Assembly: GCA_015520425.1 (NCBI GenBank)
Contig: WAQC01000141.1
Location: 1 to 15,502, forward strand
DNA from: Candidatus Pelearchaeum sp.
Lineage (GTDB): Archaea > Thermoproteota > Nitrososphaeria_A > Caldarchaeales > Caldarchaeaceae
DNA length: 15,502 nucleotides
Direction: 5' to 3'
The number at the start of each line of letters is the position of its first letter. The stretch's first letter is position 1. This document shows, one piece after another, positions 1 through 7,083 of the stretch. Both the position numbers and the translations under genes were made by a program. Below the pieces are notes generated by a model. That model did no database searches, was not told the DNA's origin, and saw nothing but the letters and a program-made list of their open reading frames with translations.

Positions 1-55
1 CTGCTATATCTTTACGGCTCATCTTCTCGGCGCTGGGATTGAAGTATCGCTCCAT
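1..55 (-). CDS. 5' end of possible phenylacetate-CoA ligase-like (adenylate-forming) gene, partial
   Basis: Only the first 18 codons lie in the window; the gene runs off the left edge on the minus strand. The ATG at 55-53 opens a frame beginning MERYFNPSAEKMSRKDIA. The pattern aromatic-x-N-P-x-x-E-x-M-S/P-R-x-x-I/L is how many PaaK-type phenylacetate-CoA ligases begin, which is the only ground for the name. A possible TATA element (AATAAAAGC, minus strand, 101-93) lies about 41 bp upstream and would give a leader of about 15 nt. If correct, it would activate an aromatic or other carboxylic acid to a CoA thioester and fit the catabolic genes to its right. The call is tentative because no catalytic motif is visible. 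Confidence 0.4.
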   Translation of the reverse strand, partial: MERYFNPSAEKMSRKDIA

Positions 56-158
56 ACCTGTCAAAACACCGCGCACGCTAGACAATAATTAGCTTTTATT
101 CATGATTCTGCGCATGGCGTTTTGAGACGCGAAACTTGTTAGGCGGACGCAGGCCAGC

Positions 159-1223
159 CTACTCCCCATTCTGGCTTCTACGCAGCTCCTCCAACTCCTC
201 CCACAGATGCCAGGGAAGAGCGGCGTAGATGTCTTCAAAGATTACCTCAGGCGGTAGCTGTGGCGCAGACTCGGCATCCTCGGTTGCGCGCCTTAACTCG
301 TTCCTAAACTCCTCAACAAACTTCTTCTCCTCCTCGCTGCTCCATAGGCCAGCTTTCTCAAGATAACGCCGCATCCTCATAATCGGGTCGCGGCTCCTCC
401 AGCGCTCAATTTCCTCGTCGCTCCTATACCTCCTGGGGTCATCAGCGGTAGTATGAGGCCCCAGACGGTAGGTTACTGCCTCTATGAGCGTAGGCCCCTC
501 AAAGCGGCGCGCTCGCTCAACAGCTCTGCGTGTAGCAAGATAGACGGCGATAACATCATTACCATCAACCCGCATGGATTCCATCCCGTAGGCTCGGCCT
601 TTAACCGCTATACTCTCCGAGGCTGTTTGTAGGTTTATCGGAACTGATATAGCCCACTGGTTGTTTTGGCAGAAGAATACTGTTGGTGTTTTGAATAGGG
701 CTGCGAAGTTCGCCGCTTCGTGGAAGTCTCCTTTTGATGTCGCGCCGTCGCCGAAATAGACTAGTGAGACAGTCGGCTCGTTACGTAGTTTGCAGGCCAG
801 CGAGACGCCTACTGCTACGGGTATCATGAGGGATACAGCCCCTACTCGGACAACTATCCTCCGCCTCGCGTTTCCATACAGCGTTATCTCATGCCCCTTT
901 AGAACGTCTCTACTATTGGCCAGCATTCTATCCATAAGCTCCAGTAGTGGAACCTTCCGAGCTATGAAGACGGGGAACTCGCGGTAGGTTGGGAAGATTA
1001 TATCACGCTCATCTAGCGCGTATGCGCTTCCAATCATAGCAGCCTCTTGCCCCTCGCTCGGCGGGTAGCGCGAAGCCCTGCCCATAGGATGTATCTTAAG
1101 CATCCACTCATCAAACAGCCGAGAAGCCAGCATATCCTTAAACATGCTCAGCAGAAGCTTATCCGACACTTCGTCTGGAAGAGGTTTTGATAAGCTTCCA
1201 TCATCGTTTAGCAGCGATAGCAT
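159..1223 (-). CDS. 2-oxoacid dehydrogenase complex, E1 component alpha subunit (PdhA/BkdA1-like)
   Basis: 354 aa, the usual length for E1 alpha of heterotetrameric pyruvate or branched-chain 2-oxoacid dehydrogenases. The thiamine diphosphate/Mg motif is clear: GDG at about 158-160 and the closing QNN at about 186-188, with GDGATSKGDFHE between. The phosphorylation-loop region reads YRLGPHTTADDPRRYR (about 252-267), with the conserved His-Thr-x-x-Asp-Asp-Pro. The enzyme decarboxylates a 2-oxo acid and passes the acyl group to lipoyl-E2. The ATG at 1223 lies 24 bp after the LeuA-like gene, so it is probably the last gene of that operon. No E1 beta, E2 or E3 gene is adjacent, which is unusual because alpha and beta normally sit side by side. 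The substrate (pyruvate, branched-chain or other) cannot be decided from the sequence. Confidence 0.9.
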   Translation of the reverse strand: MLSLLNDDGSLSKPLPDEVSDKLLLSMFKDMLASRLFDEWMLKIHPMGRASRYPPSEGQEAAMIGSAYALDERDIIFPTYREFPVFIARKVPLLELMDRMLANSRDVLKGHEITLYGNARRRIVVRVGAVSLMIPVAVGVSLACKLRNEPTVSLVYFGDGATSKGDFHEAANFAALFKTPTVFFCQNNQWAISVPINLQTASESIAVKGRAYGMESMRVDGNDVIAVYLATRRAVERARRFEGPTLIEAVTYRLGPHTTADDPRRYRSDEEIERWRSRDPIMRMRRYLEKAGLWSSEEEKKFVEEFRNELRRATEDAESAPQLPPEVIFEDIYAALPWHLWEELEELRRSQNGE

Positions 1224-1247
1224 GGGAGACCATCCTCTTCTAGCTTA

Positions 1248-2468
1248 TCACCGCGCCTTGGCTACCCTAAGCTCCTTAAGGATGGCTACGAGCTCCTGCT
1301 CCGAGACTGGGCCCTTACGTTGTATTGAGAGTTCCTTCACCTTATCGGCTAACGGCTGTAATTCTTCTTGCGAGTATTCCACGCCAAGCTGTTTTAGCTT
1401 CCACTCTATTGAGTGCCTGCCGCTCTTCTTACCCAAGAGTACGTCGTGCTTGTTTCCTACGAACTCTGGGAGGTATGCCTCGGAGCCTAGGTGATACTTC
1501 ATCCAGCCTGCTACGGATATTCCAGACTCGCGTGTGAATACTCTATCCCCGACCACAGGCTTGTTGGGTGGCATCGTGAATCCAGTGAGACGCTCCACCA
1601 GCTTGGATAGCTGGACGAGCTTCTGGTAGTTGAGCCCGACTCGCACTCTGTAGAGGAGCTCAAGTGTTAGGCTGACCTCCTCCAACGCAGCATTTCCAGC
1701 CCGCTCACCAATCCCATTAACAGATACATGGACAACCTCCGCACCAGCACTTAAGCCAGCAACACTACACGCAGTCCCAAGACCAAAATCATTATGGCAG
1801 TGAACCTCAATAGGAACGTCAACAGTCTTCCTTATCTCCCCTACTAGGTATCTGAAGCCTTCAGGTGTTGCGCAGCCGAAGGTATCAACTACCGCTATCG
1901 CGTCAGCCTTCGCCTCGCGCACGACGGTCTGGTAGAGGTTTTTTAGGAAGTTCAGGTCTGCGCGCGTTCCATCAACACCAAAGAAGACCGTATATAGGCC
2001 GTGCTGTTTCGCGTACTCTACACCTGATACTGCTTTCTCCACTACAGCGTCTCCACTCCAGCCAAACTGCATGAGCTTCGGCACACCTACTGGGCCTTCC
2101 ACGATTATCCCAGAGACTTCAGCCTCCACCGCCGCGTCTATGTCCTCCTTAACCAGGCGCGCGAACGCGAAGACCTTAGCCTTAAGCCCCTCACGGGCTA
2201 TAGACTTGACAGCGTTAAAGTCATCCTTAGAGACGACTGGCATACCAGCTTCAATGCGATGAACGCCCACAGCATCTAGCTCACGTGCTATAGCTAGCTT
2301 CTCCTCACTTCTAAGCACGACGCCTGGTGTTTGCTCACCGTCTCGGAGCGTAACGTCGTGGATATAGACCTGCTCTGGGAAGTTTAAGCCGTTTCTCGCC
2401 TCTTCGCTAAAGTTGTAGGGGCTTACCCACCATTTATCTCCTCTCCAGGGTGCGTCGCTGCCCTCCAT
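1248..2468 (-). CDS. LeuA/homocitrate synthase-like DRE-TIM metallolyase
   Basis: 406 aa. HMG-CoA-lyase-like TIM barrel: the metal/catalytic motif LRDGEQTPGV sits at about 41-50 (Arg42, Asp43, Glu45), VVDTFGCATP at about 193-202, the metal-binding HCHND at about 223-227, and NGIGERAGN at about 251-259. Such enzymes condense acetyl-CoA with a 2-oxo acid (isopropylmalate, citramalate, homocitrate synthases). The protein stops after the subdomain following the barrel and lacks the about 100-aa regulatory domain of canonical LeuA, so it resembles NifV/AksA-sized homologues. The N-terminal about 30 residues (WWVSPYNF) precede the barrel. The ATG at 2468 lies 2 bp after the stop of the upstream FAH-family gene, indicating an operon. 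No leuB/leuC/leuD genes are present, so ordinary leucine biosynthesis is not indicated. The acceptor 2-oxo acid is unknown. Confidence 0.85.
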   Translation of the reverse strand: MEGSDAPWRGDKWWVSPYNFSEEARNGLNFPEQVYIHDVTLRDGEQTPGVVLRSEEKLAIARELDAVGVHRIEAGMPVVSKDDFNAVKSIAREGLKAKVFAFARLVKEDIDAAVEAEVSGIIVEGPVGVPKLMQFGWSGDAVVEKAVSGVEYAKQHGLYTVFFGVDGTRADLNFLKNLYQTVVREAKADAIAVVDTFGCATPEGFRYLVGEIRKTVDVPIEVHCHNDFGLGTACSVAGLSAGAEVVHVSVNGIGERAGNAALEEVSLTLELLYRVRVGLNYQKLVQLSKLVERLTGFTMPPNKPVVGDRVFTRESGISVAGWMKYHLGSEAYLPEFVGNKHDVLLGKKSGRHSIEWKLKQLGVEYSQEELQPLADKVKELSIQRKGPVSEQELVAILKELRVAKAR

Positions 2469-2470
2469 GA

Positions 2471-3454
2471 CTAGCCACTCTCCGCCACAACCTGGTTACG
2501 CATTACCCCCAGCCTCTCCACTTCAGACTCTACTATATCTCCTGGCTTAAGATAATACCGCTCAGGATTCTCCCTAAACGCAGCAACACCTGAGATAGTC
2601 CCAGTCGTTATTATGTCTCCAGGCTCAAGCATAACCCATGAGTAGTGCTCTATAATCTCTGGTATTGAGACGGATAGCCTGCTTGTGCTTCCAGACTGTC
2701 GCACCTCACCATTAACCCTTAGTTCCATTTTGAGATTATGCGGGTCTGGTATGTCATCCTTCAGCGTAAGCCAAGGCCCCATGGGCGCGAATGTGTCTAG
2801 GTTCTTTCCAAAGTTTAGAAGACCGTTCTTCATCTCCTCACGCTGAATATCGCGCGCAGTAATGTCGTTGAACACCATATAGCCCGCGATGTAGTCATAG
2901 GCTTTGTCGCGTGAGATGTATTTTCCGCGGCGCCCAATAACTATGGCAACCTCAAGCTCGTAATCAAGCTCCTTCACAAACTTAGGATATACGATAGGGT
3001 CGTAAGGTCCTATAATGGCTGAGGTGCTCTTCAGGAACGAAATCCACTGCGGTATGGGGAATTCCCAGCCAGACTTCTCTGCTTCATGCGCATGCTCCCT
3101 AAAGTTCCCCGCTGTGTGTATTATCTTTCCAGGCCTGGGTATGGGTGCTTTGAGCTTGACATCACGTATGTTAAAGAGTATATCCTGGCCTTCGGGGCCT
3201 TTGATTTCTCCGCTGATTATCGCCTTCGTTTTTTCTCTCACGTTTTTGAGCGCTTCAAGAGCCCTGTTTCCACGTCTAAGGAATCTCAGCGCATCGCTTG
3301 GAAGGAGCGCGTCGGCTAGGGTTTCTACGTCTTCTTCTCCCTGCTCTAGGAGAAGTGCCTGATATGCTAGGTTTGCGTCTATTACATACTCATTCTCCAC
3401 TAAGCCAAGCCTAGGCTTCCTAAGCAGCGGATGTATAAATGTGGCGATTCTCAA
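2471..3454 (-). CDS. Fumarylacetoacetate hydrolase (FAH)-family protein
   Basis: 327 aa. An N-terminal about 100-residue lead domain is followed by the FAH fold. Putative metal ligands are Glu166 and Glu168 in DYELEVAIVIG and Asp197 in VFNDITARD; the C-terminal GDIITTGTISGV segment is also typical. Members hydrolyse or decarboxylate 2,4-dioxo or acylpyruvate compounds, or hydrate 2-oxo-pentenoates, in aromatic and amino acid degradation. The start is TTG at 3454: MRIATF is the usual family N-terminus and no ATG precedes it. It appears to be the first gene of a three-gene unit with the LeuA-like and E1 alpha genes, and diverges from the cyclase gene over a 93-bp spacer. The exact reaction cannot be assigned from sequence. 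Confidence 0.88.
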   Translation of the reverse strand: MRIATFIHPLLRKPRLGLVENEYVIDANLAYQALLLEQGEEDVETLADALLPSDALRFLRRGNRALEALKNVREKTKAIISGEIKGPEGQDILFNIRDVKLKAPIPRPGKIIHTAGNFREHAHEAEKSGWEFPIPQWISFLKSTSAIIGPYDPIVYPKFVKELDYELEVAIVIGRRGKYISRDKAYDYIAGYMVFNDITARDIQREEMKNGLLNFGKNLDTFAPMGPWLTLKDDIPDPHNLKMELRVNGEVRQSGSTSRLSVSIPEIIEHYSWVMLEPGDIITTGTISGVAAFRENPERYYLKPGDIVESEVERLGVMRNQVVAESG

Positions 3455-3488
3455 CCAGCAATCCCCAGCGCAATCACCGCTCCACGTA

Positions 3489-3496
3489 GTTATTTA
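3489..3496 (-). promoter_or_regulatory. Probable TATA box of the FAH/LeuA-like/E1 alpha operon
   Basis: Minus-strand TAAATAAC. Its centre is about 26 bp from a predicted transcription start near 3466, giving a leader of about 12 nt before the TTG at 3454. It shares the 93-bp spacer with the divergent cyclase promoter. Prediction by spacing and composition only. Confidence 0.4.
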
Positions 3497-3518
3497 CGTT
3501 TAGCAGCCGCAACCACGC

Positions 3519-3525
3519 TTAAATA
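3519..3525 (+). promoter_or_regulatory. Probable TATA box of the cyclase gene (leaderless)
   Basis: TTAAATA, preceded by CGC, centred 26 bp before the ATG at 3548. That is the standard archaeal TATA-to-start distance, so the mRNA probably begins at or next to the start codon. No Shine-Dalgarno sequence is seen. This supports 3548 rather than the in-frame ATG further upstream. Confidence 0.6.
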
Positions 3526-3547
3526 CGCCAATCAACAACCATATACC

Positions 3548-4351
3548 ATGAGCGAGCAACTAATTGAGCATGTGCTCGCAGCCCGCGTATATGACCTAGG
3601 CCAGCCATACTTCAACGGAATGCCCGTACATCCAGAAGACCCGCCCTTTAACATGGTGATATACCGATACCATGATTACACTAGACAAATCTTTGAGAAG
3701 GTTGCTCCAGGTTTCTCCGATTCTATGGAGCTGGTGATAACGAGTATGCATTCTGGGACGCATATTGATGCGCGCTGTCACATGGCTAGGAATGGTGAGC
3801 TACACCAGGGCGTTAAGGCTTCTGAGATAGCGTTCCACAGCGGCTATAAAAAGTATGGCACCGAGGAGATTCCAATCTACGTTAAGCGGGCTGTCCTCTT
3901 TGACGTCCCCGCGTATAAGGGGCTTGACATACTCCCAAGCCGATATGGGATAACGGCTAAAGACCTTGAGGAGACGTTAAAGTGGGAGGGCGTAGAGTTA
4001 AAGCCTGGCGACGTGGCGCTAATTAGAACAGGATATTCTAGGTATTTCACAACTGATAAGGAGAAGTATCTACATGATTTCGCTGGAATAACCGAAGAAA
4101 GCGCGAGGTGGCTTGTTCAGAAGAAAATCTCACTACTTGGGATAGATAACCTAGCCATGGCCGTTCCGAAGCCATTTGAGACGCATCTAATCTTCCTGGT
4201 TGATGCGGGAATCCATGTTATGAAGAGCCTCTATCTTGAGGAGCTGGCCCGCGACAAGCAGTATGTCTCACTAATCATAGTTACGCCGCTCAAGATACGC
4301 GGAGCCACGGGCTCGCTGATTAGACCAATAGCTATTGCAGCCCAGAAATAA
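3548..4351 (+). CDS. Cyclase/kynurenine formamidase-like metal-dependent hydrolase
   Basis: 267 aa from the ATG at 3548. The signature of the cyclase family (bacterial arylformamidase KynB and isatin hydrolase belong here) is HSGTHIDARCH at 68-78, where His68, His72, Asp74 and His78 fit the HxGTHxDxxxH metal site. Family members hydrolyse amides, esters or lactams such as N-formylkynurenine. The frame remains open upstream to 3431, but that part overlaps the divergent FAH gene and lies ahead of the TATA box, so the later start is preferred. The neighbouring FAH, LeuA-like and E1 alpha genes suggest a shared catabolic route. No kynurenine-pathway genes are present, so the formamidase role is not established. 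Confidence 0.87.
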   Translation: MSEQLIEHVLAARVYDLGQPYFNGMPVHPEDPPFNMVIYRYHDYTRQIFEKVAPGFSDSMELVITSMHSGTHIDARCHMARNGELHQGVKASEIAFHSGYKKYGTEEIPIYVKRAVLFDVPAYKGLDILPSRYGITAKDLEETLKWEGVELKPGDVALIRTGYSRYFTTDKEKYLHDFAGITEESARWLVQKKISLLGIDNLAMAVPKPFETHLIFLVDAGIHVMKSLYLEELARDKQYVSLIIVTPLKIRGATGSLIRPIAIAAQK

Positions 4352-4403
4352 CATAAACACATTAAAACAACAACATAATTTAATTTTACTTGAGAGTAAG
4401 AGC

Positions 4404-4823
4404 TTGAGTAATGAGGTCTTGCGTAAAAAGATTAAGGAGTTAGAAAACTCTTTGAGAGTAGTAAGTGAAATAACTTCACTTTCTGTTAATGATTTTGTAA
4501 GTGATATACGCAATATATACTCGCTGCGTATGGCGATTATAGAATTTGTAGAAGCTGCTGCTAGCATAGGCTTGGAACTACTTAGAATGAGGCTAAAAGT
4601 TTATGATATTGATGGGTATCCGCAGATATTTAGGAAGCTCGTTGAGCAGGGATTATTGTCAGAGAATGTGGGAAGCGCTATGATTGGTCTAGCAAAGCTT
4701 AGAAACCTTATAGTCCATAGATATTGGGAGGTTGATGACTTACGTATTTATCATGAAGCACGTAAGAACGGCTTAGAGAGGGCTAGGCGTTTCATAGAGG
4801 AGGTGAGGAGTCTATACCTATAG
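4404..4823 (+). CDS. hepT: HepT-like HEPN-domain toxin (DUF86)
   Basis: 139 aa from TTG 4404. The HEPN RNase signature is intact: RNLIVHRY at about 100-107, i.e. R-N-x3-H within RX4HXY, where the Tyr is the residue AMPylated by the partner in characterised HepT/MntA systems. The protein is all-helical in appearance and has the normal family length. An alternative TTG at 4335 lies inside the cyclase gene. The 4404 start instead follows an AT-rich stretch (4375-4387) at roughly the TATA distance. The gene is richer in A and T than its neighbours, as expected of a mobile toxin-antitoxin pair. It is followed directly by a nucleotidyltransferase gene. The role as an RNase toxin neutralised by AMPylation is taken from the family. 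Confidence 0.85.
   Translation: MSNEVLRKKIKELENSLRVVSEITSLSVNDFVSDIRNIYSLRMAIIEFVEAAASIGLELLRMRLKVYDIDGYPQIFRKLVEQGLLSENVGSAMIGLAKLRNLIVHRYWEVDDLRIYHEARKNGLERARRFIEEVRSLYL
4799..4806 (+). promoter_or_regulatory. Strong ribosome binding site for the MNT gene, inside hepT
   Basis: GGAGGTGA is a near-perfect match to the 16S anti-Shine-Dalgarno. It lies within the last codons of hepT, 7 nt before an ATA codon at 4814 and far from any ATG, GTG or TTG in the MNT frame. It argues that translation of the MNT frame begins at the hepT end. Confidence 0.6.
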
Positions 4824-5230
4824 AGGTAGAGTTACGCGAGAGATTTACTTTTCACAGCCTAACATCTAACCAGAAGCGCCGCCTAATTAACAAGCTACGC
4901 GAGGCCCTCACTACCCGTGAGGAGATTCTACTCGCTATACTGCATGGCTCATTCCTAAAGGAGTATCCCTTTAGAGATGTGGATGTAGCCTTATACGTCA
5001 AAGATGTGGCGGATATGCTTGACTATAAACTACGACTTGATGAAGAGCTCAGCGATAACCTTGGATATAAGGCGGATGTTCAGATTCTAAACTATGCACC
5101 GCATTATTTCGTGTTAAACGTTCTCCGTAATGGTGTTATTTTGTTGGAGAAGGTTCATGGATTATTTGCGTCTCTCTATCTGAGAGCGCTTGACGAACAA
5201 ATGTTAGGCTATGTGTTGAAAACTTCTTGA
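4814..5230 (+). CDS. mntA: MNT-family nucleotidyltransferase antitoxin, apparently with a non-canonical start
   Basis: About 138 aa if initiated at ATA 4814. Nucleotidyltransferase motif HGSFLKEYPFRDVDVALY at about 44-61: Gly45-Ser46, then Asp55-x-Asp57 after eight residues, the form GSx8DxD. MntA-type antitoxins AMPylate the Tyr of HepT and block its RNase activity. The frame is open from 4787, yet holds no ATG, GTG or TTG before GTG 4979, which lies after the GS motif and would remove the active site. Protein-like sequence (IEVELRERF, NKLREAL) extends back to about 4820, and the strong GGAGGTGA at 4799-4806 points to ATA 4814 (or ATA 4820, which overlaps the hepT stop). Alternatives are a lost start codon, a sequencing error or translational coupling. 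Confidence 0.75.
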   Translation: MPIEVELRERFTFHSLTSNQKRRLINKLREALTTREEILLAILHGSFLKEYPFRDVDVALYVKDVADMLDYKLRLDEELSDNLGYKADVQILNYAPHYFVLNVLRNGVILLEKVHGLFASLYLRALDEQMLGYVLKTS

Positions 5231-5287
5231 CCAACTATGTTTAACCTTATAGCTTGTTATTTCTAGGTTGTCTCTGAGGTTTGGAGT

Positions 5288-6130
5288 ATGAGTTGGGGAA
5301 GGCTTGCTGGAGAGCCTACTGTTGAGGGTGAGATTGAAAGGCCCAGGAGAGAGGTGAAGCCAGGAGAGCGTTTCCGCGGCCAGATAGCGATGGTTACAGG
5401 CGCTGGAAGGGGATTCGGTAAGCTCATCGCATTAGCTCTAGCGCGCGAGGGCGCTGACGTGATAGTCCATTATAACAAGTCGCGCGAGCAGGCCGAGCAG
5501 ACGGCAGAAGAGATACGCAACATGGGGAGGAGAGCCACGACAGTTAAGGCAGATATAACGAAGTGGAGCGAGGTTAAAGCGGCTGTGGATAAGGTATGGA
5601 AGGAGTTCGGCCCAATAGATGTGCTGATAAACAACGCAGGAGACGTGGCCTGGGGCCAGATGTCGTGGAGAGAGATTACCGAGGAGAAGATTGATGAGGT
5701 TCTAGCCGTTGATATAAAGGGGACATTATTCATGATACATGAAGTTGGTAGCAGGATGCTTGAGCGGAAATCAGGCGTTATAGTGAATGTATGCTCTAAT
5801 GTAATCGTTACTGGAAGCCCACGCGCACCTCAATACGCGGCGTCAAAGTATGGTGTTCTGGGCTTAACGAAGTCTTATGCTCTTGCCTTCGCTCCCTGGG
5901 TTCGCGTCAACGCAGCCGCTCCAGGCTATATGGATACAGAATCCCTCCGAGCAAGACCTGACTGGACACCTGAGAGGAGAAAATGGGTAGTTGACCACAC
6001 ACCGTTAAGGAGGATAGGAAAACCTGAAGACATAGTGCCCGTCATACTCTTCCTAGCGTCTGACGACTCTATCCACATGACAGGGAACGTCGTAATCTGC
6101 GATGGGGGCTTCAGCATGCCAGGAGCTTAA
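5288..6130 (+). CDS. Short-chain dehydrogenase/reductase (SDR), classical type
   Basis: 280 aa. Rossmann cofactor motif TGAGRGFG at 37-44, NNAG at 115-118, and the catalytic set Ser170, Tyr183 and Lys187 (YAASK), with the active-site Asn region near VDIKGT. The C-terminus ends in the usual GGF...PGA. It is an NAD(P)H-dependent oxidoreductase of the FabG-like group acting on an alcohol/ketone substrate. The first about 30 residues, rich in Glu, Arg and Pro, extend beyond the standard fold. The ATG at 5288 is the only good start. A possible TATA (CTTATAGC, about 5246-5253) lies upstream. Its position between the catabolic genes and the Liv transporter suggests the same substrate family, which is inference. 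Confidence 0.9.
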   Translation: MSWGRLAGEPTVEGEIERPRREVKPGERFRGQIAMVTGAGRGFGKLIALALAREGADVIVHYNKSREQAEQTAEEIRNMGRRATTVKADITKWSEVKAAVDKVWKEFGPIDVLINNAGDVAWGQMSWREITEEKIDEVLAVDIKGTLFMIHEVGSRMLERKSGVIVNVCSNVIVTGSPRAPQYAASKYGVLGLTKSYALAFAPWVRVNAAAPGYMDTESLRARPDWTPERRKWVVDHTPLRRIGKPEDIVPVILFLASDDSIHMTGNVVICDGGFSMPGA

Positions 6131-6137
6131 ATTATAA

Positions 6138-6154
6138 TTTTTTCTTTTATTTTT
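6138..6154 (+). terminator. T-rich terminator after the SDR gene
   Basis: A stretch of mostly T on the plus strand begins 8 bp after the SDR stop codon, of the kind archaeal RNA polymerase uses without needing a hairpin. It lies between the convergent ends of the SDR gene and livM, whose stop is at 6169. Confidence 0.6.
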
Positions 6155-6168
6155 GGAGTGGAAGTGGG

Positions 6169-7083
6169 TTAGATTATTAGTCTGCGTCGCATGTTAAGCC
6201 TTCCATAGAAGACTTGCTCAATCAATCCTTGTGGCATGAATTTCATCACCAGCACTACTATCAAGCCGAATAGAAGAAGGCTTATCTCAGGAATCAGGAA
6301 CCCCAACGCATAATAGGTTCCTAGGTAGACCATCAAGCCGAATATCGGGCCTATTATAGTTCCGCGCCCGCCTATTAGCACTATGAAGAGCGGGATTAGT
6401 GTCCATTCTATCCCGAAGACGTGCTCAGGCTGGACGTATAGTAGGTTGTAGCTGTATATCCCGCCTATTAATCCAACCATTACACCGCTTAAGCAGAGCG
6501 CCAGAACCTTATACTTGAATATCCCAATTCCACTAGCCGCAGCTAGTGTCTCGTTTTCGCGTATGGAGATGAACGCGAATCTAAGTCTAGACTTGAGTAT
6601 TATATAGTTTAGAAATGCCACCGCCACGAATATAGCTAGTGCGTAGTAGTAGTTTGCGGTAAATGTTAGGGTGGGGTCTGGTGGGAATGTGTAGCCATAA
6701 GCATGTATGTTGACCAGCGCTATCTTGAGGGCTTCGGTGAAGCCCAGCGTACCTATGGCGAAGTAGTCCCCGCGAAGCCTTAGGAGCGGGCTCATGATAA
6801 GCGCCGTTCCCAGACCAGCGAGGCCGCCTACAGCCACCGCAACATATGGGTGAAGACCAGCCAATAGAGACTGGCCCATAACGTATGCCCCCATCCCAAA
6901 GAACGCCGCGTGGCCCAGGTTTATCTGACCAGCAAAACCCCCTATAATATTCCACCCATAGGCCGATGCCAGGTATATCATGAAGAGGAAGACCATGCTC
7001 TTTAGGAAGTCATCAACAGGTGCGAAGGGTATGAGAGCTAGAATGGCTATAGCTACTATCGGTAGTGGTTTTAGGCTGGCCAT
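6169..7083 (-). CDS. livM: Branched-chain amino acid ABC transporter permease LivM
   Basis: 304 aa from the ATG at 7083-7081 (a TTG one codon earlier is possible). Highly hydrophobic with about eight membrane segments. The LivM/permease motif around GFAGQINLGHAAFFGMGAY (roughly 50-68), the YFAIGTLGF segment and FIVLIGGRGTIIGPIFG near the C-terminus are diagnostic. It forms the membrane channel together with LivH. Its ATG overlaps the livH stop as TGATG, so the two are translationally coupled. It is the last gene of the livGFHM unit. The family transports leucine, isoleucine and valine, but also amides, urea and aromatic or dicarboxylic acids, so the substrate is open. Confidence 0.93.
   Translation of the reverse strand: MASLKPLPIVAIAILALIPFAPVDDFLKSMVFLFMIYLASAYGWNIIGGFAGQINLGHAAFFGMGAYVMGQSLLAGLHPYVAVAVGGLAGLGTALIMSPLLRLRGDYFAIGTLGFTEALKIALVNIHAYGYTFPPDPTLTFTANYYYALAIFVAVAFLNYIILKSRLRFAFISIRENETLAAASGIGIFKYKVLALCLSGVMVGLIGGIYSYNLLYVQPEHVFGIEWTLIPLFIVLIGGRGTIIGPIFGLMVYLGTYYALGFLIPEISLLLFGLIVVLVMKFMPQGLIEQVFYGRLNMRRRLII

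Noticed and set aside
3431..3547. N-terminal extension of the cyclase from ATG 3431
   Set aside because: It overlaps the divergent FAH gene start and lies upstream of the TATA box at 3519-3525, which predicts a leaderless start at 3548.
4979..5230. MNT gene starting at GTG 4979
   Set aside because: This removes the GS of the nucleotidyltransferase motif and about 55 protein-like residues; the ribosome site at 4799-4806 points upstream.
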